Assembly (NCBI RefSeq): GCF_900112235.1
Contig: NZ_FOLH01000006.1
Location: 61,617 to 125,616 of the forward strand
Direction of reading: 5' to 3'
Length of the DNA: 64,000 nt
DNA from: Marinospirillum celere
GTDB taxonomy: Bacteria > Pseudomonadota > Gammaproteobacteria > Pseudomonadales > Halomonadaceae
Positions 1 to 10,623 of the stretch are shown here, piece by piece (the first letter of the stretch is position 1; each line of letters opens with the position of its first letter). The notes under the pieces were generated by a model. That model was not told the DNA's origin and ran no database searches. It saw only the letters and a list, made by a program, of their open reading frames with translations. Both the position numbers and the translations under genes were made by a program.

Positions 1-905
1 TTTGACCATTGATTGTGCTCTTCAATAATTTCTTCAATTTCATCCAGGGGCACATCTTTCTTCAGCTTGATGGTAAAGGCTTGACTGTGGCAGCGCATAG
101 CACCTATACGCACACAAATACCATCAATAGGAATAGGATTGTTATCCAACCCCAGAATCTTGTTGGTCTCTACTGAGCCCTTCCACTCTTCCTTGCTTTG
201 GCGATTATCCAACTGCTTATCGATATAAGGAATCAGGCTGCCACCCAAGGGCACACCAAACTGGTCTGTTGGAAACTTGTCTGAACGCATGGCTTCAGCC
301 ACCTTGCGGTCTATATCCAGAATGGCTGAGGAAGGATCGGCCAGCTCACTGCTAACGCTATCACGTATTGCACCCATTTGGTTGAGCAGCTCACGCATAT
401 TCTGGGCACCCGCACCCGAAGCAGCCTGATAGGTCATGGATGTTGTCCATTCCACCAACTGCTGGTCAAACAGACCACCGAGCCCCATCAGCATCAGGCT
501 GACCGTACAGTTACCACCCACAAAGGTTTTAACACCGGATTCCAGACCCTTATCGATCACATCGCGGTTCACAGGGTCAAGCACGATAATGCTGTCATCC
601 GCCATGCGCAGGCTGGAAGCCGCATCGATCCAGTAACCTTTCCAACCGGCTTCACGCAAAGGACCATAGACTTCATTGGTATAGTCACCGCCCTGACAAG
701 TCAGGATCACGTCCAGCTTTTTCAGGGCATCTAAATCAGTTGCACTTTGCAGAGGCTGACCATCAGGACCAGGTTTTCCCGCCTGAGAAGTAGTGAAGTA
801 AACGGCTTCAAAAAGGTCAAAATCCTTTTCTTCTTGCATGCGTTGCATTAACACAGAGCCGACCATACCGCGCCAGCCGACCAGACCTACTGTTAACTTA
901 CTCAT
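1..905 (-). CDS. asd: Aspartate-semialdehyde dehydrogenase, C-terminal part cut by window edge
   Basis: Reduces aspartyl phosphate to aspartate semialdehyde with NADPH, the branch point to lysine, threonine, methionine and diaminopimelate. The product begins [20 protein letters not shown], the enterobacterial-type Asd N-terminus with its nucleotide-binding glycine loop. The GGNCTVSLM segment around Cys133 holds the catalytic cysteine, and [12 protein letters not shown] follows. About 301 codons are visible; family members are near 370 residues, so the C-terminus lies outside the window. It is 26 bp downstream of leuB on the same strand, the common leu-asd arrangement of pseudomonads and relatives. 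Confidence 0.96.
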   Translation of the reverse strand, partial: MSKLTVGLVGWRGMVGSVLMQRMQEEKDFDLFEAVYFTTSQAGKPGPDGQPLQSATDLDALKKLDVILTCQGGDYTNEVYGPLREAGWKGYWIDAASSLRMADDSIIVLDPVNRDVIDKGLESGVKTFVGGNCTVSLMLMGLGGLFDQQLVEWTTSMTYQAASGAGAQNMRELLNQMGAIRDSVSSELADPSSAILDIDRKVAEAMRSDKFPTDQFGVPLGGSLIPYIDKQLDNRQSKEEWKGSVETNKILGLDNNPIPIDGICVRIGAMRCHSQAFTIKLKKDVPLDEIEEIIEEHNQWS

Positions 906-931
906 AGATACCTCAAATTCTGTTTATGGAT

Positions 932-2017
932 TTACAGGGCTTTCAGCGCCTCTACAACAGCTGCTCCCATCTCCTGGGTCCCCACTTTACGCGTATCAGC
1001 AGATAGGATATCAGCAGTACGCAACCCCTGATCCAGAACCTTGCTGACAGCCTGTTCAATCTTGGTTGCCACCTCACCTTCTCCAAAAGAATAGCGCAAT
1101 AACATGGCAACCGACAAAATAGTGGCAAGCGGATTGGCAACACCCAGCCCGGCAATATCGGGTGCCGAACCATGACAGGGCTCATACATACCCTTGGCAT
1201 TTTCATCCAGGGAAGCAGAAGGCAACATACCAATAGAGCCGGTCAGCATCGCGGCCTCATCGGACAGAATATCACCAAACATATTGCCGGTAACAATAAC
1301 ATCAAACTGCTTGGGTGCACGCACCAGCTGCATAGCGGCATTATCGACGTACATGTGCGACAGCTCGACATCTGGGTAGTCCTTGGCAACCTCCTCCATA
1401 ACCTCTTTCCAGAGCATGGTTACTTCAAGGACATTGGCTTTGTCTACCGAGCACACTTTCTTGTTACGCTTACGGGCCATTTCAAAAGCGACTTTACCGA
1501 TACGGCGGATCTCGCTTTCCGAATAAACATAGGTGTTAAAACCTTCCCGCTCACCATTTTCCAACTCACGAATACCGCGTGGCTGACCAAAATAAATACC
1601 GCCGGTCAATTCGCGTACAATCATGATATCCAAACCAGAAACCACTTCCGGCTTCAGGCTGGAAGCATCCGCCAACTGTGGATAAAGAATCGCAGGACGC
1701 AAGTTCCCAAACAGCTTCAGCTCTTTACGCAGGCCCAAGAGACCACGCTCAGGACGCTTGGAAATATCCGGCAACTTATCCCACTTGGGACCACCGACAG
1801 CGCCCAACAAAATCGCATCAGCGGCTTTGGCTTTATCCAAAGTCTCTGGCGGCAAGGGCTCCCCCGTGGCATCAAAACCTGCACCACCAACCAAACCTTC
1901 ATCCCAACTAATGTCCAGGCCAAACTGATCACGGCAAACTTCCAATACCTTCACCGCTTCGGCAGTAATTTCAGGCCCAATACCGTCACCGGGCAAAACC
2001 AGAATTTTTTTGCTCAT
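932..2017 (-). CDS. leuB: 3-isopropylmalate dehydrogenase
   Basis: NAD-dependent oxidative decarboxylation of 3-isopropylmalate to 2-oxoisocaproate in leucine synthesis; cytosolic dimer. The 361-residue product has the family length. Visible motifs are the N-terminal [15 protein letters not shown], the [10 protein letters not shown] substrate loop, and the signature [17 protein letters not shown] near residues 240-257, followed by HGSAPDIAG in the NAD site. The start follows a purine-rich GAAAGAGAAAA stretch. It lies between asd and leuD on the minus strand. The 189-bp gap to leuD holds a 51-bp repeat, so leuB may have its own promoter. Confidence 0.97.
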   Translation of the reverse strand: MSKKILVLPGDGIGPEITAEAVKVLEVCRDQFGLDISWDEGLVGGAGFDATGEPLPPETLDKAKAADAILLGAVGGPKWDKLPDISKRPERGLLGLRKELKLFGNLRPAILYPQLADASSLKPEVVSGLDIMIVRELTGGIYFGQPRGIRELENGEREGFNTYVYSESEIRRIGKVAFEMARKRNKKVCSVDKANVLEVTMLWKEVMEEVAKDYPDVELSHMYVDNAAMQLVRAPKQFDVIVTGNMFGDILSDEAAMLTGSIGMLPSASLDENAKGMYEPCHGSAPDIAGLGVANPLATILSVAMLLRYSFGEGEVATKIEQAVSKVLDQGLRTADILSADTRKVGTQEMGAAVVEALKAL

Positions 2018-2110
2018 CGTTTTTCTCTTTCAATAAAGTGTTCTTGTAGCAACCTGGAACCAGCGCTTACCAAGCTTGAACCTGTAAGTCGCGGCAAGAT
2101 TGCCTGCGCC

Positions 2111-2161
2111 AGTGAGGCAGGATGCCGAGCGCAGGTGTCTGTTCAGGATAGAACAGCCACC
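2111..2161. repeat. 51-bp intergenic repeat, copy 1 (leuB-leuD gap)
   Basis: This 51-bp stretch recurs at 2974-3024 with 48 of 51 positions identical in the same orientation. It contains the palindromic core CTGTTCAGGATAGAACAG and lies in the leuB-leuD intergenic gap. Placement of both copies between genes of one pathway suggests a dispersed or locally duplicated hairpin element; its function is unknown. Confidence 0.8.
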
Positions 2162-2206
2162 TGATAAGCAGGCTGTCTTGCGTAAGCGACTCTCATTCTT
2201 TCAGGT

Positions 2207-2845
2207 TCAACTAAAAATCCAAGGCGTCTGTTCAGCCCGCTTCGCCTCATAGGCTTTAATCGCATCAGCATCTTTCAGCGTCAGGCCGATATCATCCAAG
2301 CCTTCAATCAAGCAGTGTTTGCGAAACGAGTCCATTTCAAAGCTCAACACCTCACCCGAAGGTGTGGTAACTGTTTGCGCAGGCAAGTCGACCAGCAGAC
2401 GATAGCCTTCATTGGCTTCAACCTCTTGGAACAAGCGCTCAACTGTGGCTTCATCCAATTGAATCAACAAAAGGCCATTTTTAGGCGCATTATTAAAGAA
2501 GATATCGGCAAAACTTGGTGCAATCACAGCACGAAAGCCATAGTCGACCAGTGCCCAGGGGGCATGCTCACGCGAAGAACCACAACCAAAATTCTTCCGG
2601 GCCAAGAGGACCTCACTGCCCTGGTAACGCGGCTGGTTAAGAACAAAATCCTTGTTCACTGGCCGTTGGCTGCAATCCTGACCAGGAAAGCCTTCGTCTA
2701 GGTAGCGAAGCTCATCAAACAGGTTGGGGCCAAAACCAGTGCGCTTGATGGATTTTAAAAACTGCTTGGGAATGATCAGGTCGGTATCAACATTGGCGCG
2801 ATCCAGCGGCGCAACCAGACCATTTAACTGGGTAAATTTTTGCAT
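2207..2845 (-). CDS. leuD: 3-isopropylmalate dehydratase small subunit
   Basis: Small (swivel) subunit of isopropylmalate isomerase, which interconverts 2- and 3-isopropylmalate together with LeuC. The 212-residue product has the family length. Typical features are the N-terminal [24 protein letters not shown], the [19 protein letters not shown] active-site loop around residues 80-98, and the [18 protein letters not shown] swivel segment. The start ATG follows an AGGAGA ribosome site. It is transcribed after leuC, with a 223-bp gap carrying a repeat. Confidence 0.97.
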   Translation of the reverse strand: MQKFTQLNGLVAPLDRANVDTDLIIPKQFLKSIKRTGFGPNLFDELRYLDEGFPGQDCSQRPVNKDFVLNQPRYQGSEVLLARKNFGCGSSREHAPWALVDYGFRAVIAPSFADIFFNNAPKNGLLLIQLDEATVERLFQEVEANEGYRLLVDLPAQTVTTPSGEVLSFEMDSFRKHCLIEGLDDIGLTLKDADAIKAYEAKRAEQTPWIFS

Positions 2846-2973
2846 TGCTTTCTCCTGAAGAGAGCTATCTCAATGACTGGCTTTCAGCCGGTCATCTTGT
2901 TCGGAACGTTTGTCACATAAAGCGGCTTACGCCAGTCTCGGTGAGGATTACCTGAGTATCTCAAGTCGTGACA

Positions 2974-3024
2974 AGTGAGGCAGGAAGCCGAACGCTGGTG
3001 TCTGTTCAGGATAGAACAGCCACC
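2974..3024. repeat. 51-bp intergenic repeat, copy 2 (leuD-leuC gap)
   Basis: Second copy of the element at 2111-2161; three mismatches in 51 positions, same orientation. It keeps the CTGTTCAGGATAGAACAG inverted-repeat core and lies in the gap between leuC and leuD. Confidence 0.8.
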
Positions 3025-3068
3025 AGGGTAACAGACACCTTGCAAAGCGACCTGCATCCAAGTCAGCC

Positions 3069-4484
3069 TCAGAAGTTTCTGACATCCACAAAATGACCGG
3101 CAATGGCAGCCGCTGCAGCCATGGCGGGGCTAACTAGGTGAGTACGGCCACCATAGCCCTGACGTCCTTCAAAATTTCGGTTGGAGGTGGACGCACAGTG
3201 TTCACCCTGTCCCAGTTTGTCGGCATTCATCGCCAAACACATGGAGCAGCCAGGTTCACGCCACTGGAAACCTGCTTCGATAAAAATCTTGTCCAGGCCT
3301 TCTTCTTCGGCCTGCTTTTTGACCAGACCCGAACCTGGCACCACTAAGGCTTCTTTCAAGCTGGCAGCCACCTTGCGACCTTTAGCCACTTCCGCCGCAG
3401 CACGCAGATCTTCAATGCGCGAGTTGGTGCAGGAGCCGATAAAGACCCGGTCCAGTTGAATATCGGTAATCGCTTGATTGGCCTTCAAACCCATGTATTC
3501 CAAAGCCCTTTCCCAGCTTTTACGCTGACTTTCATCAGCTGCCTGAGCAGGATCTGGTACCTTGCCTTTAATGGGCGCTACCATTTCGGGTGAAGTACCC
3601 CAGCTCACCTGAGGCTCAATGCTTGCAGCATCCAGCGTCACTACCTTGTCAAAAGCGGCATCAGCATCAGAATGCAGTGTCTTCCAGTAGGCAACCGCCT
3701 GCTCCCATTGCTCGCCTTTAGGTGCAAAGGGGCGTCCTTTAACATAATCTATCGTTGTTTGGTCACAGCCCACCAGACCAACACGGGCACCAGCCTCTAT
3801 CGCCATGTTGCAGATGGTCATGCGTCCTTCCATAGAAAGGGAGGCAATCGCACTGCCTGCAAACTCCATGGCATAGCCTGTACCGCCAGCAGTTCCAATT
3901 TCACCAATCACTGCCAGAATAATATCCTTGGCAGTCACACCGGGTTGCAGTTCGCCATCCACCTGAATCAACAGGTTTTTCATTTTGCGTTGAATCAGGC
4001 ACTGAGTGGCCAGTACGTGTTCAACCTCGGAAGTACCCACACCATGGGCCAAGGCTGCAAAAGCACCATGGGTTGCAGTATGTGAATCGCCACAAACCAG
4101 GGTCATGCCAGGCAGGGTCGCACCCTGTTCTGGGCCGATTACATGAACGATACCCTGACGGATATCATTGATTTTAAATTCGGTAATACCAAACTCATCA
4201 CAGTTGTCATCCAGGGTTTGTACCTGAATACGTGAGGTTTCGTCTTCGATACCACTCACCCCTGCAGAGCGTTCCTTGAGGGTGGTTGGCACATTATGAT
4301 CCGGGGTAGCCAGATTGGCATTCAAACGCCAAGGCTTGCGAGAAGCCAGGCGCAGGCCTTCAAAAGCCTGGGGTGAAGTGACTTCGTGCAATAATTGACG
4401 GTCGATATAAATCAGGGCAGTGCCATCGTCACGTTGCTTGACCAGATGTGCATCCCAGAGTTTGTCATACAAAGTTTGCGCCAT
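3069..4484 (-). CDS. leuC: 3-isopropylmalate dehydratase large subunit
   Basis: Catalytic [4Fe-4S] subunit of isopropylmalate isomerase (aconitase family). The product of 471 residues begins [15 protein letters not shown]. The three cluster cysteines appear in [14 protein letters not shown] and in [11 protein letters not shown] near the C-terminus; [27 protein letters not shown] is typical of the family. The start is taken at 4484 because a GAGGAG ribosome site lies 6 bases upstream; a longer reading from a TTG would run into that site. It is divergent from a LysR gene, with 108 bp between the two starts. Confidence 0.97.
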   Translation of the reverse strand: MAQTLYDKLWDAHLVKQRDDGTALIYIDRQLLHEVTSPQAFEGLRLASRKPWRLNANLATPDHNVPTTLKERSAGVSGIEDETSRIQVQTLDDNCDEFGITEFKINDIRQGIVHVIGPEQGATLPGMTLVCGDSHTATHGAFAALAHGVGTSEVEHVLATQCLIQRKMKNLLIQVDGELQPGVTAKDIILAVIGEIGTAGGTGYAMEFAGSAIASLSMEGRMTICNMAIEAGARVGLVGCDQTTIDYVKGRPFAPKGEQWEQAVAYWKTLHSDADAAFDKVVTLDAASIEPQVSWGTSPEMVAPIKGKVPDPAQAADESQRKSWERALEYMGLKANQAITDIQLDRVFIGSCTNSRIEDLRAAAEVAKGRKVAASLKEALVVPGSGLVKKQAEEEGLDKIFIEAGFQWREPGCSMCLAMNADKLGQGEHCASTSNRNFEGRQGYGGRTHLVSPAMAAAAAIAGHFVDVRNF

Positions 4485-4592
4485 GGTTTTTCTCCTCAAG
4501 GGCGAGCCTTTACTCGACTCTTGCGATCATCTTAATACCTATGGTTCAATAACACCAATTCATCGTTTTCATAAACAGGATAACTAGAAAGA

Positions 4593-5465
4593 ATGGATGT
4601 TCAGTCTCTTCAAGCTTTTATTCAGGTTGCTGAAAAAAGCTCTTTTTCCAGGGCAGCCGAGGCCCTTTTTATTACCCAGCCAGCTGTCAGCAAGCGAATT
4701 GCCAGTCTTGAAGAACAACTCAATCAAAAACTTTTTGACCGCATAGGTCGCAGTATTACTTTAACCCAGGCTGGCTTTGCCCTCCTGCCTCGGGCGCGCA
4801 AATTACTGGTAGAACTGGAAGACACCCGACGCCTACTGGCTAACTTGAGTGGCGAAGTTCAGGGCCCCTTGATTCTGGCAACCAGCCACCATATTGGCCT
4901 GCATCGACTGCCTCCACTTCTTAAGAATTTCACCCAGCTTTATCCGCAGGTCAAACTGGACATGCGCTTTCAGGATTCTGAGCAGGCTTATTCTGGAGTC
5001 ATTGCCGGGGAGCTGGAGCTGGCCATCGTTACACTAGCTCCGGTGCCCGACCCTTCATTAGTTGTGGTGCCTGTTTGGGAAGACCAGATGCGCTTTGTAG
5101 TTGCCAAAGGCCATCCATTAACCCGCCTGTCTGGTTTACAGCTGGATGACCTTACTCATCATGATGCAGTCTTGCCAGGCCAGCAAACTTTTACTCGCGG
5201 TATAGTTGAACAGGTGTTCAGAGAACAGGATTTAGGCCTGAATGTGACCCTGTCCACCAACTACATGGAAACCCTGAAAATGATGGTTTCAATTGGCCTG
5301 GGCTGGAGTTTACTACCCGAGACACTGATTGATGACAGCCTGGTGATATTAAATCTGGATCATCCGCCCATTACCCGGCCTCTCGGCTTTTTGTATCACC
5401 GGGAAAGAACCCTGTCCAATGCGGCCCGACGTATGATTCAGCTATTGGAAGCCGCCAAAAGCTGA
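4593..5465 (+). CDS. LysR-family regulator divergent from leuC
   Basis: Transcription factor of 290 residues. An N-terminal winged helix-turn-helix at about residues 3-62 (LQAFIQVAEKSSFSRAAEAL, ITQPAVSKRIASLEEQL) is followed by a periplasmic-binding-protein-like effector domain from about residue 90. Divergent placement from leuC suggests control of the leu genes, as for LysR genes beside leuC in other gammaproteobacteria; that role is inference. Its last 28 bp overlap the convergent end of the GGDEF-EAL gene. No inducer can be deduced from the sequence. Confidence 0.93.
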   Translation: MDVQSLQAFIQVAEKSSFSRAAEALFITQPAVSKRIASLEEQLNQKLFDRIGRSITLTQAGFALLPRARKLLVELEDTRRLLANLSGEVQGPLILATSHHIGLHRLPPLLKNFTQLYPQVKLDMRFQDSEQAYSGVIAGELELAIVTLAPVPDPSLVVVPVWEDQMRFVVAKGHPLTRLSGLQLDDLTHHDAVLPGQQTFTRGIVEQVFREQDLGLNVTLSTNYMETLKMMVSIGLGWSLLPETLIDDSLVILNLDHPPITRPLGFLYHRERTLSNAARRMIQLLEAAKS

Positions 5466-7495
5466 GTAAACTTATCTTCAGCCATAGGACGGTAAAAATG
5501 AAAACCCTGAGCATGCTGACAACCCAACTTCATCAACTGCTCGGCTTGACCAAAGTCTTCGACCCCTTCTGCTACTAGGTCCAGGGACAGATCTTTGGCC
5601 AGCTGTATGATAGTGTTCACTATGCTCAGGCTGACACGATCCAGACTCATATCCTGAATAAAGGAGCGGTCGATTTTTAAAGTCGACAAGGGCAATTTGC
5701 GCAGATAAGAAAGACTGGAATAACCGGTACCAAAGTCATCCAGGGCAATCCTAAAACCCTTGGCCTGTAAACGGGCAAGACTTAAGAGTGCTCGCTTTTC
5801 ATTCTTCATCAGACCCGTTTCAGTAATCTCCAATTCCAGCAGCTGTAGATCCAACTGGTAGCTAGCCAACAACTCTTCCAGCCATCCTGCAAAATCATCC
5901 TGCTCTAGCTGCTGTACCGAAATATTGACTGCAATCCTGGGCAAAGCCAAGCCCGCTTTACGCCAGGCAACCAGGGTTTCACAGGTTTTATGCATGACCC
6001 AACTGCCGATATCAACAATCAATCCTGAATCTTCTGCCAAGGGAATAAAGACTGAAGGGGAAATAGGCCCCATTTCCGGGTGAGTCCAGCGCAGCAGGGC
6101 TTCAGCACCAAAAACCTGGCCATTGCTCAAATCAACCTTGGGTTGAAAATTAAGGCTTAAACCACCACTACGAATTGCGGTTCGCAGTGCCTGCTCCAAC
6201 TGCAGTTTGTCCCTGGCCTCCCGGCTCATTTTTTGGTCAAAGAAGCGAAATGTGTCCCGACCTGCTTTCTTAGCTTCCAAAAGAGCAGCCTGAGCATTGA
6301 TCATTAATAAGTCAGCTGTATCTCCATCTTCCGGGAAAAAGGCTGCACCTATGGAGGGACTTAAAGTCACTCGATGCTCAACCAGATCAATTTCCTGCTG
6401 AAGCTGCTTTTTGATGTCGTCAGCCAGCTGACTGATATCATGGACAGACTGAAAATCTTCAACCAAAATCGCAAATTCATCGGCACCGATACGTACCAAG
6501 GTATCCTCATCACGCACCAGCTTAAGTAGCTTGCTACCTTGAACATGAATCAAACGGTCACAGTAGGTATGTCCAAGACTGTCATTAATTAGCTGAATAT
6601 GCCCCAAATCCAGGGTCAATAAAGCCAGACGCTCCTGCTGTCTCCGGGCCTGACGAATTGCATGATTCAAGCGCTCGCCCAACAGGTAGCGATTACCTAA
6701 CCCAGTCAGCGGGTCATGGTGGGCCAGATGCTGAATCTTGGCATCCTTGGCTCGCATTTCCGTCAGGTCATGAAAAATGGACACATAGTTTTCAATCACA
6801 CCCCGAGAATTACGCACACAATTAATGGATAGCCACTGAAGATAAACACTCCCATCTTTGCGTCGATTCCAAACCTCTCCTTGCCAGCAATCCGCATCAG
6901 CAATGCTTTGCCAGATGGCATCATAAAAGGCTTGATCATGATGATTGGAGCGCAGCATCTTGGGTGTGCGACCCATAACCTCATCCGGCTGATAACCGGT
7001 AATTTCTGTAAAAGCTGAATTGACATGCTGAATCCGTGCATAGCCATCAGTCACGATTATACCCTCAATGGCATTATCAAAGGCTGTTTTGGCCAAGCGC
7101 CGCTGAGCTTCCAGCCGTTTGCTGCGGCTTAAATCATGACCAATTCCGGTAATCCATAAAGGAACCCCTTTTTCATTCTTATGCAGAATGATGGTCATGC
7201 GAACCGGCAGATCCTTACCATCCAGACTTCGAAACAGCAGTTCACCTTCCCAGCGACCTTCGCCGTTCATTAACGCTGGAAATACCTGCTGGTCTAACTG
7301 CTGGTAAACATCAGCATCATAAAAGTCTTTAACATGAAGCTTGGAACCTTCAATCTTCAAGTCTTCAGGAATAGCCAGCAGACGTCTTGCTGACGGATTG
7401 ACAAAGAGCAGCTCCTGGTTGATATCAATGGTGAGAATCAGCTCTCCCGCTGCATCCAGGATGGCTTGCTGGCGACTTGAATTAACAAAACTCAA
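5438..7495 (-). CDS. PAS-PAS-GGDEF-EAL c-di-GMP protein
   Basis: Soluble two-domain cyclic-di-GMP protein of 685 residues. Two PAS sensors lie at about residues 5-125 and 130-250 (the second with ITGYQPDEVMGRTPKMLRS). A GGDEF domain follows at about 260-420 and an EAL domain at about 435-680. The cyclase signature reads RIGADEF instead of GGDEF, so cyclase activity may be weak or purely regulatory. The EAL domain looks competent, with FGAEALLRW, LELEITETGLM, DDFGTGYSSLSYL, LKIDRSFI and AEGVED. The simplest reading is a PAS-regulated phosphodiesterase. No membrane segment is visible. It is followed on the same strand order by another diguanylate-cyclase gene upstream at 7.6-8.9 kb. Confidence 0.93.
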   Translation of the reverse strand: MSFVNSSRQQAILDAAGELILTIDINQELLFVNPSARRLLAIPEDLKIEGSKLHVKDFYDADVYQQLDQQVFPALMNGEGRWEGELLFRSLDGKDLPVRMTIILHKNEKGVPLWITGIGHDLSRSKRLEAQRRLAKTAFDNAIEGIIVTDGYARIQHVNSAFTEITGYQPDEVMGRTPKMLRSNHHDQAFYDAIWQSIADADCWQGEVWNRRKDGSVYLQWLSINCVRNSRGVIENYVSIFHDLTEMRAKDAKIQHLAHHDPLTGLGNRYLLGERLNHAIRQARRQQERLALLTLDLGHIQLINDSLGHTYCDRLIHVQGSKLLKLVRDEDTLVRIGADEFAILVEDFQSVHDISQLADDIKKQLQQEIDLVEHRVTLSPSIGAAFFPEDGDTADLLMINAQAALLEAKKAGRDTFRFFDQKMSREARDKLQLEQALRTAIRSGGLSLNFQPKVDLSNGQVFGAEALLRWTHPEMGPISPSVFIPLAEDSGLIVDIGSWVMHKTCETLVAWRKAGLALPRIAVNISVQQLEQDDFAGWLEELLASYQLDLQLLELEITETGLMKNEKRALLSLARLQAKGFRIALDDFGTGYSSLSYLRKLPLSTLKIDRSFIQDMSLDRVSLSIVNTIIQLAKDLSLDLVAEGVEDFGQAEQLMKLGCQHAQGFHFYRPMAEDKFTQLLAASNS

Positions 7496-7568
7496 AAGTT
7501 AGGCCCACTTAGCAATTAACTTTAAGAAATCAAAGGGTAGGTTGTTTACAAAAAAATAACAAGCGCCT

Positions 7569-8900
7569 TTAAGAGCCAGAACCAGGCTTCCTTTTAGCAG
7601 CCGTTTCAGGACTATAAATACAAGCTCTACCCCGACCCGCATGTTTGGCTGCATACATAGCATCATCACTGCAGCTAATCAGGGTATCGGCATCTTCTCC
7701 ATGTTCTGGATAAAAACTTATCCCAATACTGACACCCACTTGACGCTGAGTACCTTCCCGAAAAAGCAGCGGTTGGCTTACCACATTAATAATCGCATCA
7801 GCCAAGTCCAGCGCTTCGCTTTTTAGCCTATTGGAGCTTCTGCCGGTCATCAGGACAACAAACTCATCTCCGCCCAGACGCGCCAGAAGATCTTGGGCAG
7901 CCAGCTGTTTTTCCACTCTCTTAGCAATATCCTTAAGAACCCGATCACCTGCTTTATGTCCTAGTTCATCATTAATCGGTTTGAACTTATCCAAATCCAT
8001 AAACAAAAGTGCCAGTGCCTTCCGATCTTGCTTAGCCTGAATAAGAGCTTTCTCCAAACTTTCCAGAAAAAGACTGCGGTTGGGCAAATCAGTTAACGCA
8101 TCGTGGGTGGCTAGGTATTGGAGGTTGGCTTGATTTTCATGCTGTTCAGTCACATCAACCAAATAACCATACCAAACCTTGCCTTGGTCGTTGATGGTTT
8201 CAGGTGAAGCATGGAGTTCTATCCAGCGCACTCCCTTAATGGGATGACGGAAACGAAAAGAGGTTTTCAAGTCATCAAGATCTGATGATGAAATAGCCAG
8301 ACTCTGTTTCAAGCCTGCCAGATCGTCAGCATGAACTGCGGAAAAAAAAGAAGACGCATCCTTTTTCAATTCATCCGCTTCCAGACCCAGTAAAGCAGAA
8401 AGCTTGGGGCCCGCCAAAGGAATGAGACTGGGCCCCTGTCCTTCCTGCCTTAATTCAAAAGGCACACCAGGCAGATGGCGCGTTAACTTATACCAGCGCT
8501 CACGGTAGCTTTCTTCAAGACGCCTTCTGGTTACTTTACGGGCAACTCCAAACAAATGAGTTAGAACCCCCTCCTGAATAACGGGGCTCAACAGCGTATT
8601 AATCCTATCCTGACTTTCAGCACCTTTTAAAGGAGTCCAGGTATCATATTCCTGCATTTCCTTGGTTTCTGCAGCCAGGCGGTAACGGGGCTCCAGTTCT
8701 TGTAACAAGGGTTCGGAAAAGCAGTCGGCAATTAAATGACCCAGCACTTCCTGCCGGGATACTTCCACTTGATCACAAAAAGCCTGATTGCATGCCAGAA
8801 TCCGAAACTGCATTCCTGGCAAAACTTCCAGCAAAAACAGAGCATCACCAGCTTGCTCCCAAGCCTCTAGCCTTATATCAACTGTTTCTCCACTTGCCAT
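7569..8900 (-). CDS. PAS-GGDEF diguanylate cyclase
   Basis: Probable diguanylate cyclase of about 443 residues. PAS-like regions cover roughly residues 10-125 and 150-265, with a C-terminal GGDEF domain from about 275. The signature ARLGGDEFVVLM is intact, and FMDLDKFKPINDELGHKAGD carries the metal and substrate residues. The RxxD inhibitory site expected five residues before GGDEF is absent (AAQD). The start at 8900 is preferred because AAGGAAAGG lies just upstream; an in-frame ATG exists at 8927. It is soluble by appearance and adjacent to the GGDEF-EAL gene, so the pair may tune the same pool. Confidence 0.92.
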   Translation of the reverse strand: MASGETVDIRLEAWEQAGDALFLLEVLPGMQFRILACNQAFCDQVEVSRQEVLGHLIADCFSEPLLQELEPRYRLAAETKEMQEYDTWTPLKGAESQDRINTLLSPVIQEGVLTHLFGVARKVTRRRLEESYRERWYKLTRHLPGVPFELRQEGQGPSLIPLAGPKLSALLGLEADELKKDASSFFSAVHADDLAGLKQSLAISSSDLDDLKTSFRFRHPIKGVRWIELHASPETINDQGKVWYGYLVDVTEQHENQANLQYLATHDALTDLPNRSLFLESLEKALIQAKQDRKALALLFMDLDKFKPINDELGHKAGDRVLKDIAKRVEKQLAAQDLLARLGGDEFVVLMTGRSSNRLKSEALDLADAIINVVSQPLLFREGTQRQVGVSIGISFYPEHGEDADTLISCSDDAMYAAKHAGRGRACIYSPETAAKRKPGSGS

Positions 8901-9024
8901 AGCCTTTCCTTTTACGTCACTGCCCATTCAATGTTCTACCTTCAGTATAAGAAGGCAAGATATAGGACTGCAGTAAAGAAACGCTTTTTTATGCATCCAT
9001 GACGCAGGAGTCAAAAATTTTCCC

Positions 9025-9040
9025 TTTACGTTAACGTAAA
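9025..9040. promoter_or_regulatory. LiuR-type operator upstream of liuA
   Basis: TTTACGTTAACGTAAA is a perfect 16-bp palindrome 66 bp before the liuA start. It matches the known binding motif of LiuR, the MerR-family regulator of branched-chain amino-acid degradation in gammaproteobacteria. No liuR gene is in the window, so the regulator would act from elsewhere. Confidence 0.85.
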
Positions 9041-9106
9041 CTTGCCCTAAAGTTCACCCATACTCAAAACACCTAAGAAAAACACAACCGCAGAGGGATG
9101 AATACC

Positions 9107-10276
9107 ATGCAATCCATCTTCAAAGACATGAACTTCGGCCTGGACGATGAAATCAATATGCTGCGCGAACAGGTCAATGCCTTTGCCGCCGCTGAGATCG
9201 CACCCCGTGCCGCTGAAATTGATAAAAACAATGAATTCCCCAACGACCTTTGGAAGAAATTTGGTGACATGGGCCTTTTGGGCATAACCGTTCCTGAAGA
9301 GTTCGGTGGCTCCGGCATGGGCTATCTGGCTCACTCCATTGCCATGGAAGAAATCTCCCGCGCTTCAGCTTCAGTCGGCCTCTCCTACGGAGCCCACTCC
9401 AACCTCTGTGTGAATCAGATCAAAATCAACGGTAACCAGGCTCAAAAAGAAAAATACTTACCCAAGCTGTGTTCCGGTGAGCATATTGGTGCCCTGGCCA
9501 TGTCTGAACCCAACGCCGGTTCCGATGTGGTCAGCATGAAACTGCGTGCCGACAAGAAAGGTGATAAGTACATCCTCAACGGCAACAAAATGTGGATCAC
9601 CAACGGTCCGGATGCCAACACCTATGTGATCTATGCCAAAACTGACACCTCTGCTGGCTCCAAGGGCATTACCGCCTTTATCGTGGAGCGCGATTTCCCC
9701 GGTTTTTCCCGCCACCAGAAACTCGACAAACTGGGCATGCGCGGCTCCAACACCTGTGAGCTGGTCTTCCAAGATTGTGAAGTCCCCGAAGAGAATGTCC
9801 TCGGTGAAGTCGGCAAAGGCGTTCGCGTATTGATGAGCGGCCTGGATTATGAGCGCACTGTACTGGCCGCCGGCCCTATTGGCATCATGCAGGCCGCTAT
9901 GGACATAGTGGTGCCCTATATCCACGAGCGCAAACAGTTCGACCAGTCCATCGGTGAATTCCAGCTAGTCCAAGGCAAGATTGCGGATATGTACTCCACC
10001 ATGAGCGCCTGCCGCGCCTATCTTTATGCCGTAGCCCGTGCCTGTGATCGTGGCGAAACCAGCCGCAAAGATGCTGCTGGCGTGATTCTCTATTGTGCGG
10101 AAAAAGCCACCCAGGTTGCCTTGGATGCCATTCAGCTGCTGGGTGGTAATGGCTATATCAACGAATACGCTACCGGACGCCTGCTGCGTGATGCCAAGCT
10201 TTATGAAATCGGTGCCGGCACCAGCGAAATTCGCCGCATGTTGATTGGTCGCGAGATTTTTAACGAGTCGCGTTAA
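9107..10276 (+). CDS. liuA: Isovaleryl-CoA dehydrogenase
   Basis: FAD enzyme oxidising isovaleryl-CoA to 3-methylcrotonyl-CoA in leucine catabolism and passing electrons to ETF. About 389 residues, family length. The acyl-CoA dehydrogenase signatures are [24 protein letters not shown] and [12 protein letters not shown]. The segment [19 protein letters not shown] carries the glutamate that is the catalytic base in isovaleryl-CoA dehydrogenases, whereas most acyl-CoA dehydrogenases have it elsewhere. The ATG at 9107 is preferred over 9098 because AGAGGG lies nine bases before it. It is the first gene of liuABCDE and is preceded by a LiuR-type operator. Confidence 0.95.
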   Translation: MQSIFKDMNFGLDDEINMLREQVNAFAAAEIAPRAAEIDKNNEFPNDLWKKFGDMGLLGITVPEEFGGSGMGYLAHSIAMEEISRASASVGLSYGAHSNLCVNQIKINGNQAQKEKYLPKLCSGEHIGALAMSEPNAGSDVVSMKLRADKKGDKYILNGNKMWITNGPDANTYVIYAKTDTSAGSKGITAFIVERDFPGFSRHQKLDKLGMRGSNTCELVFQDCEVPEENVLGEVGKGVRVLMSGLDYERTVLAAGPIGIMQAAMDIVVPYIHERKQFDQSIGEFQLVQGKIADMYSTMSACRAYLYAVARACDRGETSRKDAAGVILYCAEKATQVALDAIQLLGGNGYINEYATGRLLRDAKLYEIGAGTSEIRRMLIGREIFNESR

Positions 10277-10369
10277 GAGCCTTAACAGATGCTCAACAGG
10301 CATTGATGGACTGGCAGGCATTATAAACCGGGAGACGCCCGTTCATTTGAACCTGGAAGGCTGTGGGTT

Positions 10370-10559
10370 GTGCTGAACAGGACCGTCTGCTGCCATGGAG
10401 GGCAGCAGCCGAGCCCTACAGGGAAGTATTTACGGGCGTGTCCGGTTCAGCATACCCCAGCCTATAAACGCTCTGAAGGCTGCAAGGCATTACTTCTCAG
10501 GACGCGTAAATACGTCCTTGTAAGCTCTGACTGCAACTTCCTGTTGCAGACAGCCTGAG
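10370..10559. repeat. Composite intergenic repeat with inverted halves
   Basis: The 347-bp gap between liuA and liuB holds no gene. Its right half (10497-10558) matches 57491-57552 at 56 of 62 positions. Its left half contains a related motif in inverted orientation (CTACAGGGAAGTATTTACGG against CGTAAATACTTCCCTGTA at the 57.5-kb copy). Internal hairpins include TGCTGCCATGGAGGGCAGCA and GCAACTTCCTGTTGC. This is a dispersed extragenic palindromic element, not coding. Confidence 0.75.
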
Positions 10560-10623
10560 AAGCAACACCTTGCATCCGCATCCAGTCGCCAGCTTGAACA
10601 GTTACTAACTAAGGATCACCAAC

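Noticed and set aside
1172..2164. 330-codon open frame on the plus strand over leuB
   Set aside because: It lies antisense to an unambiguous leuB, shows no domain and its length follows from leuB codon use.
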